Source: an uncultured Holophagaceae bacterium (lineage in GTDB: Bacteria > Acidobacteriota > Holophagae > Holophagales > Holophagaceae). From it: 64,000 nucleotides of DNA. Below the pieces are notes generated by a model. That model had not been told where the DNA came from. It worked only from the letters and a program-made list of their open reading frames with translations, and did no database searches. The position numbers and the translations under genes are program-made. Positions 46,013 to 54,578 of this stretch are shown in pieces. Location: contig CAIPAY010000182.1 in NCBI GenBank assembly GCA_903863195.1, forward strand, positions 1 to 64,000, written 5' to 3'. Every line of letters begins with the position of its first letter. Within the stretch, counting starts at the first letter, position 1.

Positions 46013-47212
46013 TCAGAGCGCAGGGAGGACCGGCTTGCTCACCTTCTCTTTGGCAGGAGAGCCGGTCTTGTTTTTCAGGTTGAGCGTCACCTTGATGTCC
46101 TGATCCCCCCGCTGCACGTCGAAGACCACTTCGTCGGCGGGGGGCTCGAGTTCCAGCATGGCCATGAACTGGCCTTCGTTCTCGATGGCGCGGCCCTGGT
46201 AGCCCAGCAGGACGTCGCCCAACTGCTTGACCTTGCCTGTCTCATCCAGCTCCAGGGGGCGCAGGCCCGCCCGGCCTGCCGGGGAATCGGGTGCCACCGT
46301 GATCACCAGCAGCCCCTGCTTGAGGCCGAACTTCTGCTGGGCCACGGAGGCCGCCAGCACCTCGAAGCCCATCCGGGGGGGCTCGAGCCTGCCCCGGGCG
46401 ATGAGCTGGGGCACGATCTGGTTGAGGGTGTCCACGGGAATGGCGAAGCCGACGCCGACCGAGCCCTCTCCCTTTGTGGCCATGATGGCCGTGTTCATGC
46501 CGACGAGGCGGCCGCCGCTGTCCAGGAGTGGGCCCCCGGAGTTTCCCGGGTTCACCGCGGCATCCGTCTGGATGGCGTTCAGGATGCGGGTGTTGTAGCC
46601 CGTGTCGATCTCGCGGTCCTTGGCCGAGATGACGCCTCGGCTGAGGGAGTGGTCCAGGCCGAAGGGGTTGCCGATGGCAATGACGGTCTGGCCCACCTGG
46701 AGCGTCTTGCTGCGCCCGAGGGGGATGGGTGGCATGGCTTCGAGGGGGGCAAAGACCTGGAGGACAGAGATGTCGTAGGCGAAGCTGGAGCCGATGACCC
46801 GGCCCTTGTAGGTCTTGCCGTCCGAGAGGGTGACTTCGGCCTCCTCCACCTCGCCGAGCCGCTTGCCGCCTTCCTCCACAGTGATGATGTGGTGGTTGGT
46901 CACCACGTGCCCCCACTCGTCCCAGACAAAGCCGGTGCCCCGCGCCGTGGGGACCTTGGTCTCGTCCATGGTCCGCAGATCCCGAAGCGGGGCGACCGCT
47001 GACACGAACACCACGCTGGCCTTGGCCTCCTTGAAGCGCCGGATGGTGTTCCGCTCCTCGGCGCTGAGCGGCGCCGCCGGCGCGACCTTGCGCACCTTGG
47101 CGTGGGTCCGGAACCGCTGGATGGTGGCCTCCTCCGTGGGGGCCGGGGGCTTGGGCGGGGTCTGGGCGGACAGGGTGAGGGTGGTCACGGCGAGCAGGGT
47201 GGCGCGGATCAT
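46013..47212 (-). CDS. HtrA/DegP-like serine protease with PDZ domain
   Basis: 399 residues with a signal-like N-terminus (MIRATLLAVTTLTLSAQ). Protease domain with catalytic triad: His in 'VVTNHHII', Asp in 'YDISVLQ', Ser in 'VNPGNSGGPLLDSGGRLVGMNTAI'. A single PDZ domain follows ('GFEVLAASVAQQKFGLKQGLLVITVAPDSPAGRAGL', 'GDVLLGYQGRAIENEGQF'). An unusual insert of about 45 residues precedes the protease domain ('RFRTHAKVRKVAPAAPLSAEERNTIRRF'). It degrades or refolds damaged envelope proteins. Convergent with the SPFH gene. Confidence 0.93.
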   Translation of the reverse strand: MIRATLLAVTTLTLSAQTPPKPPAPTEEATIQRFRTHAKVRKVAPAAPLSAEERNTIRRFKEAKASVVFVSAVAPLRDLRTMDETKVPTARGTGFVWDEWGHVVTNHHIITVEEGGKRLGEVEEAEVTLSDGKTYKGRVIGSSFAYDISVLQVFAPLEAMPPIPLGRSKTLQVGQTVIAIGNPFGLDHSLSRGVISAKDREIDTGYNTRILNAIQTDAAVNPGNSGGPLLDSGGRLVGMNTAIMATKGEGSVGVGFAIPVDTLNQIVPQLIARGRLEPPRMGFEVLAASVAQQKFGLKQGLLVITVAPDSPAGRAGLRPLELDETGKVKQLGDVLLGYQGRAIENEGQFMAMLELEPPADEVVFDVQRGDQDIKVTLNLKNKTGSPAKEKVSKPVLPAL

Positions 47213-47267
47213 GGAGGCTCCCAGGATGATTATGGTGCCACGCGGGGATGATCTATCCTGGGAGGCG

Positions 47268-48785
47268 ATGTCCCGGTCTCTTCCACGCCCCTCGCGTACG
47301 GCCCTCCTCCTCGGTGTGGCCTTCCTGCTCCTGCTTGCGGGGGGGATCGGGCTGGCCTGGATGCTGGCCCGTCAGGGGGTCCGCTCCCCCCTCAAGGTGG
47401 TGCTGGTCACGTCCTCCGCCGCCGCCACGGTGCCCACGCTGGAGACAGGTCAGGGCCGAGCCATCGGCGCCCTGGTCCAGGAACACCTGGAATACTACGG
47501 CGGCTGCGCGGTGACCAGCGTGACGGAGGTGCCCGCCGACCTGGAGCTCCTGCGGGGGCAGCGGCACACGCTGCTCGTCCAGCTGGAGCCCCGGCGCCAG
47601 GGGCAGCACCTCGAGCTCTCCTACCGGTATGTCTGGGGGCGGCAGCTCGAGAAGGGACAACCGCCGGCCTGGGTGGTGCGCCAGGCCACGGCGCTCCCGC
47701 CTGCCGAGGCCTTCGAGGCCTTGCTCAGGGAGTTCCCCCGGGCCGTCAAAGTCACTCCGACCCTCCTGGCGCCCCGGGCTCCAGGTGTGTTCTGGGACAT
47801 GGTCCAGGCGGCGGCCTGGCGGCTGCGGAACCAGAACCTGGAGCAGGCCATGGCGCTCGCCGAGCAGGGGACCCGCCAGGAACCCGCCTGTGCAGGGACC
47901 TGGATCCTGCTGGGCAACCTCCGCTATCGGTGGACCCTCGACCGGCCCGGGACCTTCCGCGCCGAGCAGTCCGAAACAGAGTCCCTGCTGCAGCGGGGCC
48001 TGGTCCTGGCGCCCGGCCATCCCCGGGCGGCCTTCCTGCTCTCCCTGCTCAGGTCGGACAGTGGCAACCAGCGCGAGGCCCTGGACCTGCTGCTCCAGGC
48101 CCGGCGCAGGCAGCCCTTCAACCCGACGCTGCTGACGGGCATCGCCTACGCGGCGCGAGGCGCGGGACTGCTGCCCCTGGCCCGTCGGGCCATGGACCTG
48201 CGCGACGAGCTGGCCTTCGCCCGCCTCGCCCCCCAGGCCGTGGACATCACCTGCCTCTACACTGGGGAGATCGCGCGCTTCGAGGCCAGCCTCCAGGAGC
48301 AGCCGGGGCACCTGCGCACCACCTCGGGCGTGCTGCCCTTCTACCGGGGCTATCTGGCCCTGGTGCGGGGCGACCGGGATCTGGCCCATCAGGAGTTCCG
48401 CCTGGCCTCGACCCTGGCCCACGGCTATCCGAACATCCTGCGCCTGAGCGAGATCTATGACCTCATCCTCGAAGGCCGGAAGGAAGAGGCCTGGCAGAAG
48501 CTCCGGGAGTACGACCAGGAACGCATCGGCATGCGCGAGCCCGACGGCGAGTTCACCATCCGGCTCGCGGAGGCCTATGCCTTGATCGGCGACCGGGCCA
48601 GTGCCATGGAGATGGCCACCCGGGCCTTCGCGCGCGGGTTCGGCTGCACAGAGTGGTACGAGCGCAGCCCCATGCTGGAGCCATTGCGGGGGCTGCCGAA
48701 GTGGCACGCCCTGATCCAGCACCTGCGGGAGCGGCAGAGCCTCATGGAAGACCGCTTCCCGGTGGGGCTGCTGGAAGAGAACTGA
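47268..48785 (+). CDS. Membrane-anchored TPR protein
   Basis: 505 residues from the ATG at 47268; the ORF-track leader of 151 residues comes from antisense of the HtrA gene. One N-terminal membrane helix ('RTALLLGVAFLLLLAGGIGLAWMLA'), then a mixed domain ('VVLVTSSAAATVPTLETGQGRAIGALVQEHLEYYGG', 'PADLELLRGQRHTLLVQLEP') and TPR repeats ('RGLVLAPGHPRAAFLLSLLRSDSGNQREALDLLLQARRRQPFNPTLLTGIAYAARG'). The layout recalls the C-terminal region of CadC-type or OmpR-TPR proteins without their DNA-binding part. GGAGG is close to the start codon. Function unknown; probably periplasmic. Confidence 0.75.
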   Translation: MSRSLPRPSRTALLLGVAFLLLLAGGIGLAWMLARQGVRSPLKVVLVTSSAAATVPTLETGQGRAIGALVQEHLEYYGGCAVTSVTEVPADLELLRGQRHTLLVQLEPRRQGQHLELSYRYVWGRQLEKGQPPAWVVRQATALPPAEAFEALLREFPRAVKVTPTLLAPRAPGVFWDMVQAAAWRLRNQNLEQAMALAEQGTRQEPACAGTWILLGNLRYRWTLDRPGTFRAEQSETESLLQRGLVLAPGHPRAAFLLSLLRSDSGNQREALDLLLQARRRQPFNPTLLTGIAYAARGAGLLPLARRAMDLRDELAFARLAPQAVDITCLYTGEIARFEASLQEQPGHLRTTSGVLPFYRGYLALVRGDRDLAHQEFRLASTLAHGYPNILRLSEIYDLILEGRKEEAWQKLREYDQERIGMREPDGEFTIRLAEAYALIGDRASAMEMATRAFARGFGCTEWYERSPMLEPLRGLPKWHALIQHLRERQSLMEDRFPVGLLEEN

Positions 48786-48871
48786 CCACCTCTATAGCTC
48801 CAATGATCAGAGGCTCATGCTGGAGCCGATGGCCGTTAGACTAGGAGTTCGTCCGATAAGGGGGGGAATCC

Positions 48872-51800
48872 ATGCCCACGTCTGCCGTACCCGAGCTCGA
48901 GTCCCTCCCCCGGGAGGGCTATGTCCCGAAGCACAAGGTTCGCTTCGTCACTGCCGCCAGCCTCTTCGACGGCCATGACGCCAGCATCAACATCATGCGG
49001 CGCATCCTGCAGGCCACCGGCTGCGAGGTGATCCACCTGGGCCACAACCGCGCCGTGCAGGACATCGTCGACACCGCACTGCAGGAAGACGCCCAGGGCA
49101 TCGCCATCTCCAGCTACCAGGGCGGCCATGTCGAATACTTCAAGTACATGGTGGACCTGCTGCGGGAGAAGGGCGCCGGTCACATCCAGATCTTCGGCGG
49201 CGGCGGCGGTGTCATCTCCCCCGAGGAGATCGAGGAGCTGCAGGCCTACGGGGTCGCGCGGATCTACAGCCCTGAGGACGGCCGCCACATGGGCCTCCAG
49301 GGCATGATCGACGACATGGTGCAGCGCTGCGACGTGGATCCCCGGACCACGCCGGAGTTCCACACCCTGGCGCGGCGGATCACCCAGATTGAGCTCGGCG
49401 AGGCCGGGGCCATACCCATGAGCCAGCCCACGCGGACCATTCCGGTCCTCGGCATCACCGGCACGGGCGGCGCCGGCAAGTCCTCGCTCATCGACGAGCT
49501 GCTGCGCCGCTTCCTGGTGGACTTCCCGGACAAGCAGGTGGCCGTGCTGAGCGTGGACCCCTCCAAGCGCAAGACCGGCGGCGCCCTGCTGGGTGACCGC
49601 ATCCGCATGAACACCCTCTACCATCCGGAGCTGCGGGACCGCGTGTTCATGCGCAGCCTCGCCACCCGCAGCGCCGCCCACCGGGCGACCAGCGAGGCCC
49701 TGGCCGCCAGCATCCTGGCCGCCAAGGACGCAGGCCACGACCTGGTGATCGTGGAGACCGCAGGCATCGGCCAGAGCGACAGCGAGATCGCGGACCTGGT
49801 GGATTTGGCCATGTATGTGATGACGCCGGAGTACGGCGCCGCCAGCCAGCTCGAGAAGATCGACATGCTGGACTTCGCCGATGTGGTGGTGCTGAACAAG
49901 GCCGACAAGCGCGGCGCCGAGGATGCCCTGCGCGACGTGCGCAAGCAGTACCAGCGCGCCCACAAGCGCTTCTCCGAGTCCGCCGACGAGATGCCCGTCT
50001 ATGCCACCTGCGCCAGCCAGTTCAACGACCCCGCCACCAACTGGCTCTTCGTGAACCTGGTGAAGGCCATCGCCACAAAGACCGGCGTGGACTGGGTGCC
50101 CCGGCTCGAGGCCGCCCCCGGGAACCCCCGCCGCTCGGCCATCATCCCCCCGGAGCGGGTGCGCTACCTGGCCGAGATCGCCGACACGGTGCAGGGCTAC
50201 AAGGCCTGGGCCCGCCGGCAGGCGGAGACCGCAGAGCTGTGCCACGCCCTCTGGGCCAGCCTCCGCGCCCTGGGCGACAAGGTGCCGGCCGCCGGCGCCT
50301 TCTATGACGCCATCCACCTCCTGGAGCCCGGCGAGGGCGACCAGGGTGCCGCCGTGCTCCTGCTCCGTCAGCGCTACCAGGAGCACCTGGGCGAGCTGCA
50401 CGGCGAGAGCCGCCGCCTCATCCACGACTGGGCCGAGGTCAAGCGCAGCTACACTGAGCCCGAGAACGTCTACGTGGTGCGCGGCCGCGAGATCCGCACC
50501 GCGAACTACACGGCGTCCCTCAGCGGCTCCATGATCCCCAAAGTGGCCCTGCCGTCCTACTCAGGCTGGGGCGAGCTGCTGCGCTGGCAGCTGCTGGAGA
50601 ACCTGCCCGGCTTCTTCCCCTACGTGGCGGGAGTCTTCGAGTACAAGCGCGTGGGTGAGGATCCGACCCGCATGTTCGCCGGCGAGGGCACGCCCGAGCG
50701 GACCAACAAGCGGTTCCACTTCGTGAGCAAGGGCCAGCCCGCCGTGCGGCTCAGCACCGCCTTCGACAGCGTGACCCTCTACGGTGAGGATCCCCACGTC
50801 CGCCCCGACATCTACGGCAAGATCGGCAACAGTGGCGTCTCGGTGTGCACCGTGGACGACGCCAAGAAGCTCTACTCGGGCTTCGATCTGCTCTGCCCCA
50901 CCTCCAGCGTCAGCATGACCGTGAACGGCCCCGCGCCCACGGTGCTGGCCTTCTTCCTGAATGCCGCCATCGACCAGCGCGCCGAGGTCTGGCTGGCCGA
51001 GCACGGCCAGCTGGCCGCCGCCCAGGCCAAGATCGACACCAAGTACGCTGCCAAGGGCATGATCCGGCCCTGCTACGGGGAGACCCTTCCCGAGGGCAAC
51101 CACGGCCTCGGCCTCGCCCTGCTGGGTGCCACCGCCGACGAGGTGCTGCCGCCGGAGGTCTACGCCCGGCTGCGCATGGAGGCCCTCCAGACCGTGCGCG
51201 GCACGGTGCAGGCCGACATCCTCAAGGAGGACCAGGCCCAGAACACCTGCATCTTCAGCACGGAGTTCAGCCTCAAGGTCATGGGCGACATCCAGTCCAC
51301 CTTCATCGAGGAGAAGATCCGCAACTTCTACTCGGTGAGCATCAGCGGCTACCACATCGCTGAGGCTGGCGCGAACCCGATCAGCCAGCTGGCCTTCACG
51401 CTGGCCAACGGCTTCACTTTCGTCGAGTACTACCTCTCCCGGGGCATGCACATCGACGACTTTGCGCCGAACCTCAGCTTCTTTTTCAGCAACGGCCTCG
51501 ACGCGGAATACAGTGTCATCGGCCGCGTGGCGCGCCGCATCTGGGCCATCGCCATGAAGGAGAAGTATGGCGCCAACGACCGCAGCCAGAAGCTGAAGTA
51601 CCACATCCAGACCAGCGGCCGCTCCCTGCACGCCCAGGAGATCGACTTCAACGACATCCGCACGACCCTGCAGGCCCTCTACGCCATCTACGACAACTGC
51701 AATAGCCTGCACACCAACGCCTACGATGAGGCCATCACCACGCCCACCGAAGAGAGCGTGCGCCGGGCCATCGCCATCCAGCTCATCATCAACCGCGAGC

Positions 51801-52294
51801 TGGGCCAGGCGAAGAACGAGAACCCGCAGCAGGGCGCCTTCCTCATCGAGCAGCTCACGGAGCTGGTGGAGGAGGCCGTGCTGGCCGAGTTCCGCCGCAT
51901 CAGCGACCGCGGCGGCGTGCTGGGCGCCATGGAGACCATGTATCAGCGCGGCAAGATCCAGGAAGAGTCCATGCACTACGAGCACCTCAAGCACAGCGGG
52001 GAGCTACCCATCGTCGGCGTGAACACCTTCCTGAATCCCCAGCCCCCGGAGCTGGGCGCGCCGGAGCTGATCCGCAGCACCGAGGCAGAGAAGCAGCAGC
52101 AGATCGACAACCTGGCAGCCTTCCACGCCCGGAACGCCGACGTGGCCCCCGCCGCCCTCCTGCGCCTCAAGGAAGTGGCCCGCGCCGGCGGCAACCTCTT
52201 CGAGGAGCTGCTGAACGCCGCCAAGGTCTGCAGCCTCGGCCAGATCAGCCAGGCCCTCTACGAAGTGGGCGGGCAGTACCGTAGGAATATGTAA
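48872..52294 (+). CDS. icmF: Fused isobutyryl-CoA mutase IcmF (B12 mutase with internal G-protein chaperone)
   Basis: 1140 residues, the IcmF layout. B12-binding domain ('[33 protein letters not shown]', 'IFGGGGGVI'); MeaI/ArgK-type GTPase ('[21 protein letters not shown]', '[21 protein letters not shown]', '[17 protein letters not shown]', 'NKADKRG'); mutase TIM barrel ('[38 protein letters not shown]', '[47 protein letters not shown]'). Where methylmalonyl-CoA mutase has Arg in 'KEFMVRNTY', this has Gln ('KEDQAQNTC', Q790), arguing against methylmalonyl-CoA as substrate. It isomerises isobutyryl-CoA and n-butyryl-CoA using adenosylcobalamin. Start has GGGGGG. Confidence 0.95.
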   Translation: MPTSAVPELESLPREGYVPKHKVRFVTAASLFDGHDASINIMRRILQATGCEVIHLGHNRAVQDIVDTALQEDAQGIAISSYQGGHVEYFKYMVDLLREKGAGHIQIFGGGGGVISPEEIEELQAYGVARIYSPEDGRHMGLQGMIDDMVQRCDVDPRTTPEFHTLARRITQIELGEAGAIPMSQPTRTIPVLGITGTGGAGKSSLIDELLRRFLVDFPDKQVAVLSVDPSKRKTGGALLGDRIRMNTLYHPELRDRVFMRSLATRSAAHRATSEALAASILAAKDAGHDLVIVETAGIGQSDSEIADLVDLAMYVMTPEYGAASQLEKIDMLDFADVVVLNKADKRGAEDALRDVRKQYQRAHKRFSESADEMPVYATCASQFNDPATNWLFVNLVKAIATKTGVDWVPRLEAAPGNPRRSAIIPPERVRYLAEIADTVQGYKAWARRQAETAELCHALWASLRALGDKVPAAGAFYDAIHLLEPGEGDQGAAVLLLRQRYQEHLGELHGESRRLIHDWAEVKRSYTEPENVYVVRGREIRTANYTASLSGSMIPKVALPSYSGWGELLRWQLLENLPGFFPYVAGVFEYKRVGEDPTRMFAGEGTPERTNKRFHFVSKGQPAVRLSTAFDSVTLYGEDPHVRPDIYGKIGNSGVSVCTVDDAKKLYSGFDLLCPTSSVSMTVNGPAPTVLAFFLNAAIDQRAEVWLAEHGQLAAAQAKIDTKYAAKGMIRPCYGETLPEGNHGLGLALLGATADEVLPPEVYARLRMEALQTVRGTVQADILKEDQAQNTCIFSTEFSLKVMGDIQSTFIEEKIRNFYSVSISGYHIAEAGANPISQLAFTLANGFTFVEYYLSRGMHIDDFAPNLSFFFSNGLDAEYSVIGRVARRIWAIAMKEKYGANDRSQKLKYHIQTSGRSLHAQEIDFNDIRTTLQALYAIYDNCNSLHTNAYDEAITTPTEESVRRAIAIQLIINRELGQAKNENPQQGAFLIEQLTELVEEAVLAEFRRISDRGGVLGAMETMYQRGKIQEESMHYEHLKHSGELPIVGVNTFLNPQPPELGAPELIRSTEAEKQQQIDNLAAFHARNADVAPAALLRLKEVARAGGNLFEELLNAAKVCSLGQISQALYEVGGQYRRNM

Positions 52295-52299
52295 GCGAC

Positions 52300-52353
52300 C
52301 GTCGGGTGGCGAAGTGGAGGACTTGATGTCCTCCACGAAGCCGGGACCCGACG
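52300..52353. repeat. REP-like palindromic element, copy 2 (best preserved)
   Basis: CGTCGGGT/ACCCGACG outer stem, GGG bulge on the 3' side, GGC/GCC stem, a symmetric GAA facing GAA internal loop, GTGGAGGAC/GTCCTCCAC inner stem and loop TTGAT. Position is immediately after the icmF stop. It could act as a terminator, but the shared architecture with 16669-16733 suggests a dispersed element. Confidence 0.65.
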
Positions 52354-52369
52354 CGGAGCTTATGCCACG
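52327..52369. repeat. 43-bp near-identical direct repeat, unit A (partner at 52546-52588)
   Basis: TGTCCTCCACGAAGCC through GAGCTTATGCCACG recurs 219 bases downstream with 4 mismatches in 43 positions. It overlaps the right half of copy 2, so a full second element may have been truncated or rearranged. Confidence 0.75.
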
Positions 52370-52390
52370 AGACCGTCGGGGCGAAGCCCA

Positions 52391-52441
52391 GGCGGGTGGC
52401 TCGGGACGCTGCTGTGCAGCGTTCCAAGCCGGGCACCCGCC
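52391..52441. repeat. REP-like palindromic element, copy 3 (diverged)
   Basis: GGCGGGT/ACCCGCC outer stem, a GGGC bulge on the 3' side, GGCT/AGCC stem, single C/A mismatch, GGGACGCTG/CAGCGTTCC inner stem with one G-T pair and loop CTGTG. Same plan as copy 2 but the GRA/GRA internal loop is replaced by one mismatch. Confidence 0.5.
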
Positions 52442-52485
52442 GGGTTGAGCATCATCTTCGGTGCCGCCTGGGCTCTCCGCCGGAC

Positions 52486-52508
52486 GCCCAGGACATCAAG
52501 TCCTGGGC
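52486..52508. repeat. Palindrome related to the REP-like family, copy 4 (opposite orientation)
   Basis: GCCCAGGAC-ATCAA-GTCCTGGGC is a perfect 9-bp inverted repeat. Its centre read on the minus strand is GGACTTGATGTCC, identical to the centre of copy 2. The outer arms are not conserved. Confidence 0.5.
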
Positions 52509-52545
52509 TCCTGCGCGCCCTGCGGGCTTGCAGCGTCGGAGCCTC

Positions 52546-52588
52546 TGTCCTCCACGAAGCCGAAACCCGACGAGGAGCTTGTGCCACG
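52546..52588. repeat. 43-bp direct repeat, unit B
   Basis: Second copy of the sequence at 52327-52369 (4 mismatches). Here the left half of the palindrome is missing, so no hairpin forms. It ends 49 bases before the lytic transglycosylase start; the 52295-52637 interval has no gene. Confidence 0.75.
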
Positions 52589-52637
52589 CACGCCGCTCGG
52601 TGAACCTCAGCCCCCCAGGGCGTATCATGTACCCCGG

Positions 52638-53477
52638 ATGCTGCGCTCCGCCCTGATCCTTCCCCTGGCCGCCCTGGCGCTCTTCGCCGGGTCGCCGAGG
52701 TCTGGCGCGAAGTCCGGTGCCACGTACCTCTATACCTACTACGACAAGCAGGGCGGGCTGATCATCAACAACCTGCCGCCCAGCTACATGAAGGGCCAGG
52801 GGCTGGTGCTCAAGAGTGTCGGCGTGGGCAAGGTCCGCCTCGCGGTGACCCCCGCCGAGATGGCCAAGGCGCTCCGAAGCCCTGAGCTCATCGCCCTGGT
52901 GGACGAGATCACTTCGGTGGAAGGCGTGGACACCCACCTGGCCCGGGCCATCATCCAGGCCGAGAGCGCCTTCAACTACCGGGCCCGCTCCCGGGCCGGG
53001 GCCCTGGGCCTCATGCAGCTCATGCCCTCCACGGCGCAGCGCTTCGGGGTCCTGGATCCCTTCGACCCCCGCCAGAACATCAACGGCGGTGTGAAGTACC
53101 TGAAGTGGCTGCATACCTACTACGAGGGCGACCTCACCAAGGTGGTGGCGGCCTACAACGCCGGCGAGGGCGCCGTGAATCGGCACAAGGGCATCCCGCC
53201 CTTCCGCGAGACCCAGGCCTATGTGCCCCGGGTGCTGGACCTCTACCGCCGCAAGGCTGTGCAGCCGGACCCCAAGCTGGCGGGCAGCATGGCCCTGCTG
53301 CAGAAGGGCCGGGGCGGCTTCAAGGTGGATGACGAGAAGACCGTGCCGGAGCCGACCCCCCAGCAGCAGGCCGCCACCCGGATCTACCAGTGGACGGACG
53401 CCAACGGCCGCATCCAGATCAGCGACCAGCCCCCGCCCAAGGGCACGCCCGGCGTGAAGCCCTACGGCGCGCCCTGA
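52638..53477 (+). CDS. Lytic transglycosylase (SLT domain) with flanking DUF4124-like segments
   Basis: 279 residues from the ATG at 52638; the ORF-track leader is read through the repeat region. Signal peptide (MLRSALILPLAALALFAG), then a DUF4124-like piece ('YLYTYYDKQGGLIINNLPP'), the SLT catalytic domain ('LARAIIQAESAFNYRARSRAGALGLMQLMPSTAQRFGV', catalytic Glu E109; 'NINGGVKYLKWLHTYYEGDLTKVVAAYNAGEGAVNRHKGIPPF') and a second DUF4124-like end ('RIYQWTDANGRIQISDQPP'). It cleaves peptidoglycan glycan strands in the periplasm. The ribosome-binding site is weak, which may reflect low expression or an uncertain start. Confidence 0.92.
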   Translation: MLRSALILPLAALALFAGSPRSGAKSGATYLYTYYDKQGGLIINNLPPSYMKGQGLVLKSVGVGKVRLAVTPAEMAKALRSPELIALVDEITSVEGVDTHLARAIIQAESAFNYRARSRAGALGLMQLMPSTAQRFGVLDPFDPRQNINGGVKYLKWLHTYYEGDLTKVVAAYNAGEGAVNRHKGIPPFRETQAYVPRVLDLYRRKAVQPDPKLAGSMALLQKGRGGFKVDDEKTVPEPTPQQQAATRIYQWTDANGRIQISDQPPPKGTPGVKPYGAP

Positions 53478-53478
53478 C

Positions 53479-53859
53479 TCAGGCCTGGCCCGGCCTCTGC
53501 TTCAACTCTGTGAGATAGATCTGGAGGGCCTCCAGGGAGGACTGGAAGCAGGCCTCCAGCCGGGCCTCCAGGTCCGGACCCGCATCGGCAGAGCCGTCCC
53601 GGCCCAGGGCCTCCAGGTCCGCGGCCAGGTAGCGCAGGGCCTTGGCGCCCAGGGCCCCGGCGCCGCCCTTCAGGGCGTGGGCGGCGCGGGAGAGCTCTTC
53701 GGCCTCGCCCTTGGCGGCGGCGGCGAGGATGTCCTGGATGCGGCGCGGGGTGTCGTCCCGGAAGATCTCCAGCATCTCTTCGAGCAGCGTGTGGCCGCCA
53801 TCATCGAGCTCCACCAGGTTCTGGAGGGTGACGAGGTCCAGCAGATCCGAGGGCGACAT
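53479..53859 (-). CDS. Stand-alone HPt (histidine phosphotransfer) domain protein
   Basis: 126 residues from the ATG at 53859 (GGAG upstream). 'ELDDGGHTLLEEMLEIFRDDTPRRIQDILAAAAKGEAEELSRAAHALKGGAGALGAKALRYLAADLEALGRDG' is the four-helix HPt core; the phosphorylated His is H61 in 'AAHALKGGAGALGA'. It would relay phosphate between hybrid kinases and response regulators; no partner is adjacent. The much longer ORF-track entry runs antisense through the divergent gene and was trimmed. Confidence 0.92.
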   Translation of the reverse strand: MSPSDLLDLVTLQNLVELDDGGHTLLEEMLEIFRDDTPRRIQDILAAAAKGEAEELSRAAHALKGGAGALGAKALRYLAADLEALGRDGSADAGPDLEARLEACFQSSLEALQIYLTELKQRPGQA

Positions 53860-53929
53860 GGGAGACTCCTGCCCCCCATGCTGAGGCAGGCGGGTCCATT
53901 CGTCCAACAGGATGCAGTAGGCTGGGATC

Positions 53930-54403
53930 ATGGACGCGACGCACCCGATGACTCCCGCCGAGACAGCCCTCTCCCTCCTGTTCCGGAAACTGCACCCGCA
54001 CCTTGAGGATGCGGCCCATGCCTTGGCCTCCGGGGCGGCCCGGCGGGACCTGGAGCGCCTGCACCTGAAGCTCCTGACGGCGCGGCTCAAGACCGTGGAG
54101 TTGCTGGGAGCGGCGGCGGAGACGCTCTCGGAGGAAGACCCCCTTGCCGAGTTCCTCGAGACCCTCTCGGCCAACCTCACCCCCGTGGGCGAGAGCTTCC
54201 GGCAGAGCCTGGTGCTCACCCAGCTCTGCCTCGAGGACGCGCCGGCGGACCTGCTGCCCCACGTGCCGGAGGGCGCCGTGGCGGGTTCCTCCTGGGGACC
54301 GCGCATGACGGCCTTCCTGGCCCGCCTGGAAGAGCCCGGCTTCCAGGCCCACCAGCGCTGGGAGTCGGTCCCCGAGGACATCGGCGAGACCGAGGAAGAG
54401 TAG
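53930..54403 (+). CDS. Small helical protein of unknown function
   Basis: 157 residues, divergent from the HPt gene (70-base gap). Predicted all-helical: 'ETALSLLFRKLHPHLEDAAHALASGAARRDLERLHLKLLTARLKTVELLGAAAETLSEEDPLAEFLETL' and an acidic tail (ETEEE). No family recognised. The ribosome-binding site is modest. A role with the neighbouring HPt protein is possible only by proximity. Confidence 0.6.
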   Translation: MDATHPMTPAETALSLLFRKLHPHLEDAAHALASGAARRDLERLHLKLLTARLKTVELLGAAAETLSEEDPLAEFLETLSANLTPVGESFRQSLVLTQLCLEDAPADLLPHVPEGAVAGSSWGPRMTAFLARLEEPGFQAHQRWESVPEDIGETEEE

Positions 54404-54434
54404 TCTCGGGCTTTTTCTCTAGACGTTTCAGCCT

Positions 54435-54470
54435 CGTTTTTTGCGGGGGCACAAGGCCCCTTGAAAAACG
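54435..54470. other. Hairpin with A/T outer stem between 54403 and the PstS-like gene
   Basis: CGTTTTT...GCGGGG pairs with CCCC...AAAAACG around the loop GCACAAGG. The T-run is on the 5' arm and the A-run on the 3' arm, so it is not a standard Rho-independent terminator in either direction. No Pho box was seen upstream of the PstS-like gene. The 54404-54578 gap otherwise shows no feature. Confidence 0.4.
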
Positions 54471-54578
54471 CACCGCCCGGGGGGAAGGTTACTATAGGAA
54501 ACTGCTTATCTGCTTCTCGTTGAGTGCCCCTGGCCAAGCCTGCGCCCGGGTCCGCTCTAGCCTCGATCGGGAGTCCCC

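Noticed and set aside
47215-47268. ORF-track start of the 656-residue TPR protein at 46815
   Set aside because: The first 151 residues are antisense to the HtrA protease gene and have a shadow composition; the membrane helix begins only after the ATG at 47268.
52246-52640. Upstream extension of the lytic transglycosylase or a small gene in the icmF downstream region
   Set aside because: Open frames here run through the palindromes and repeats; no coding pattern or ribosome-binding site.
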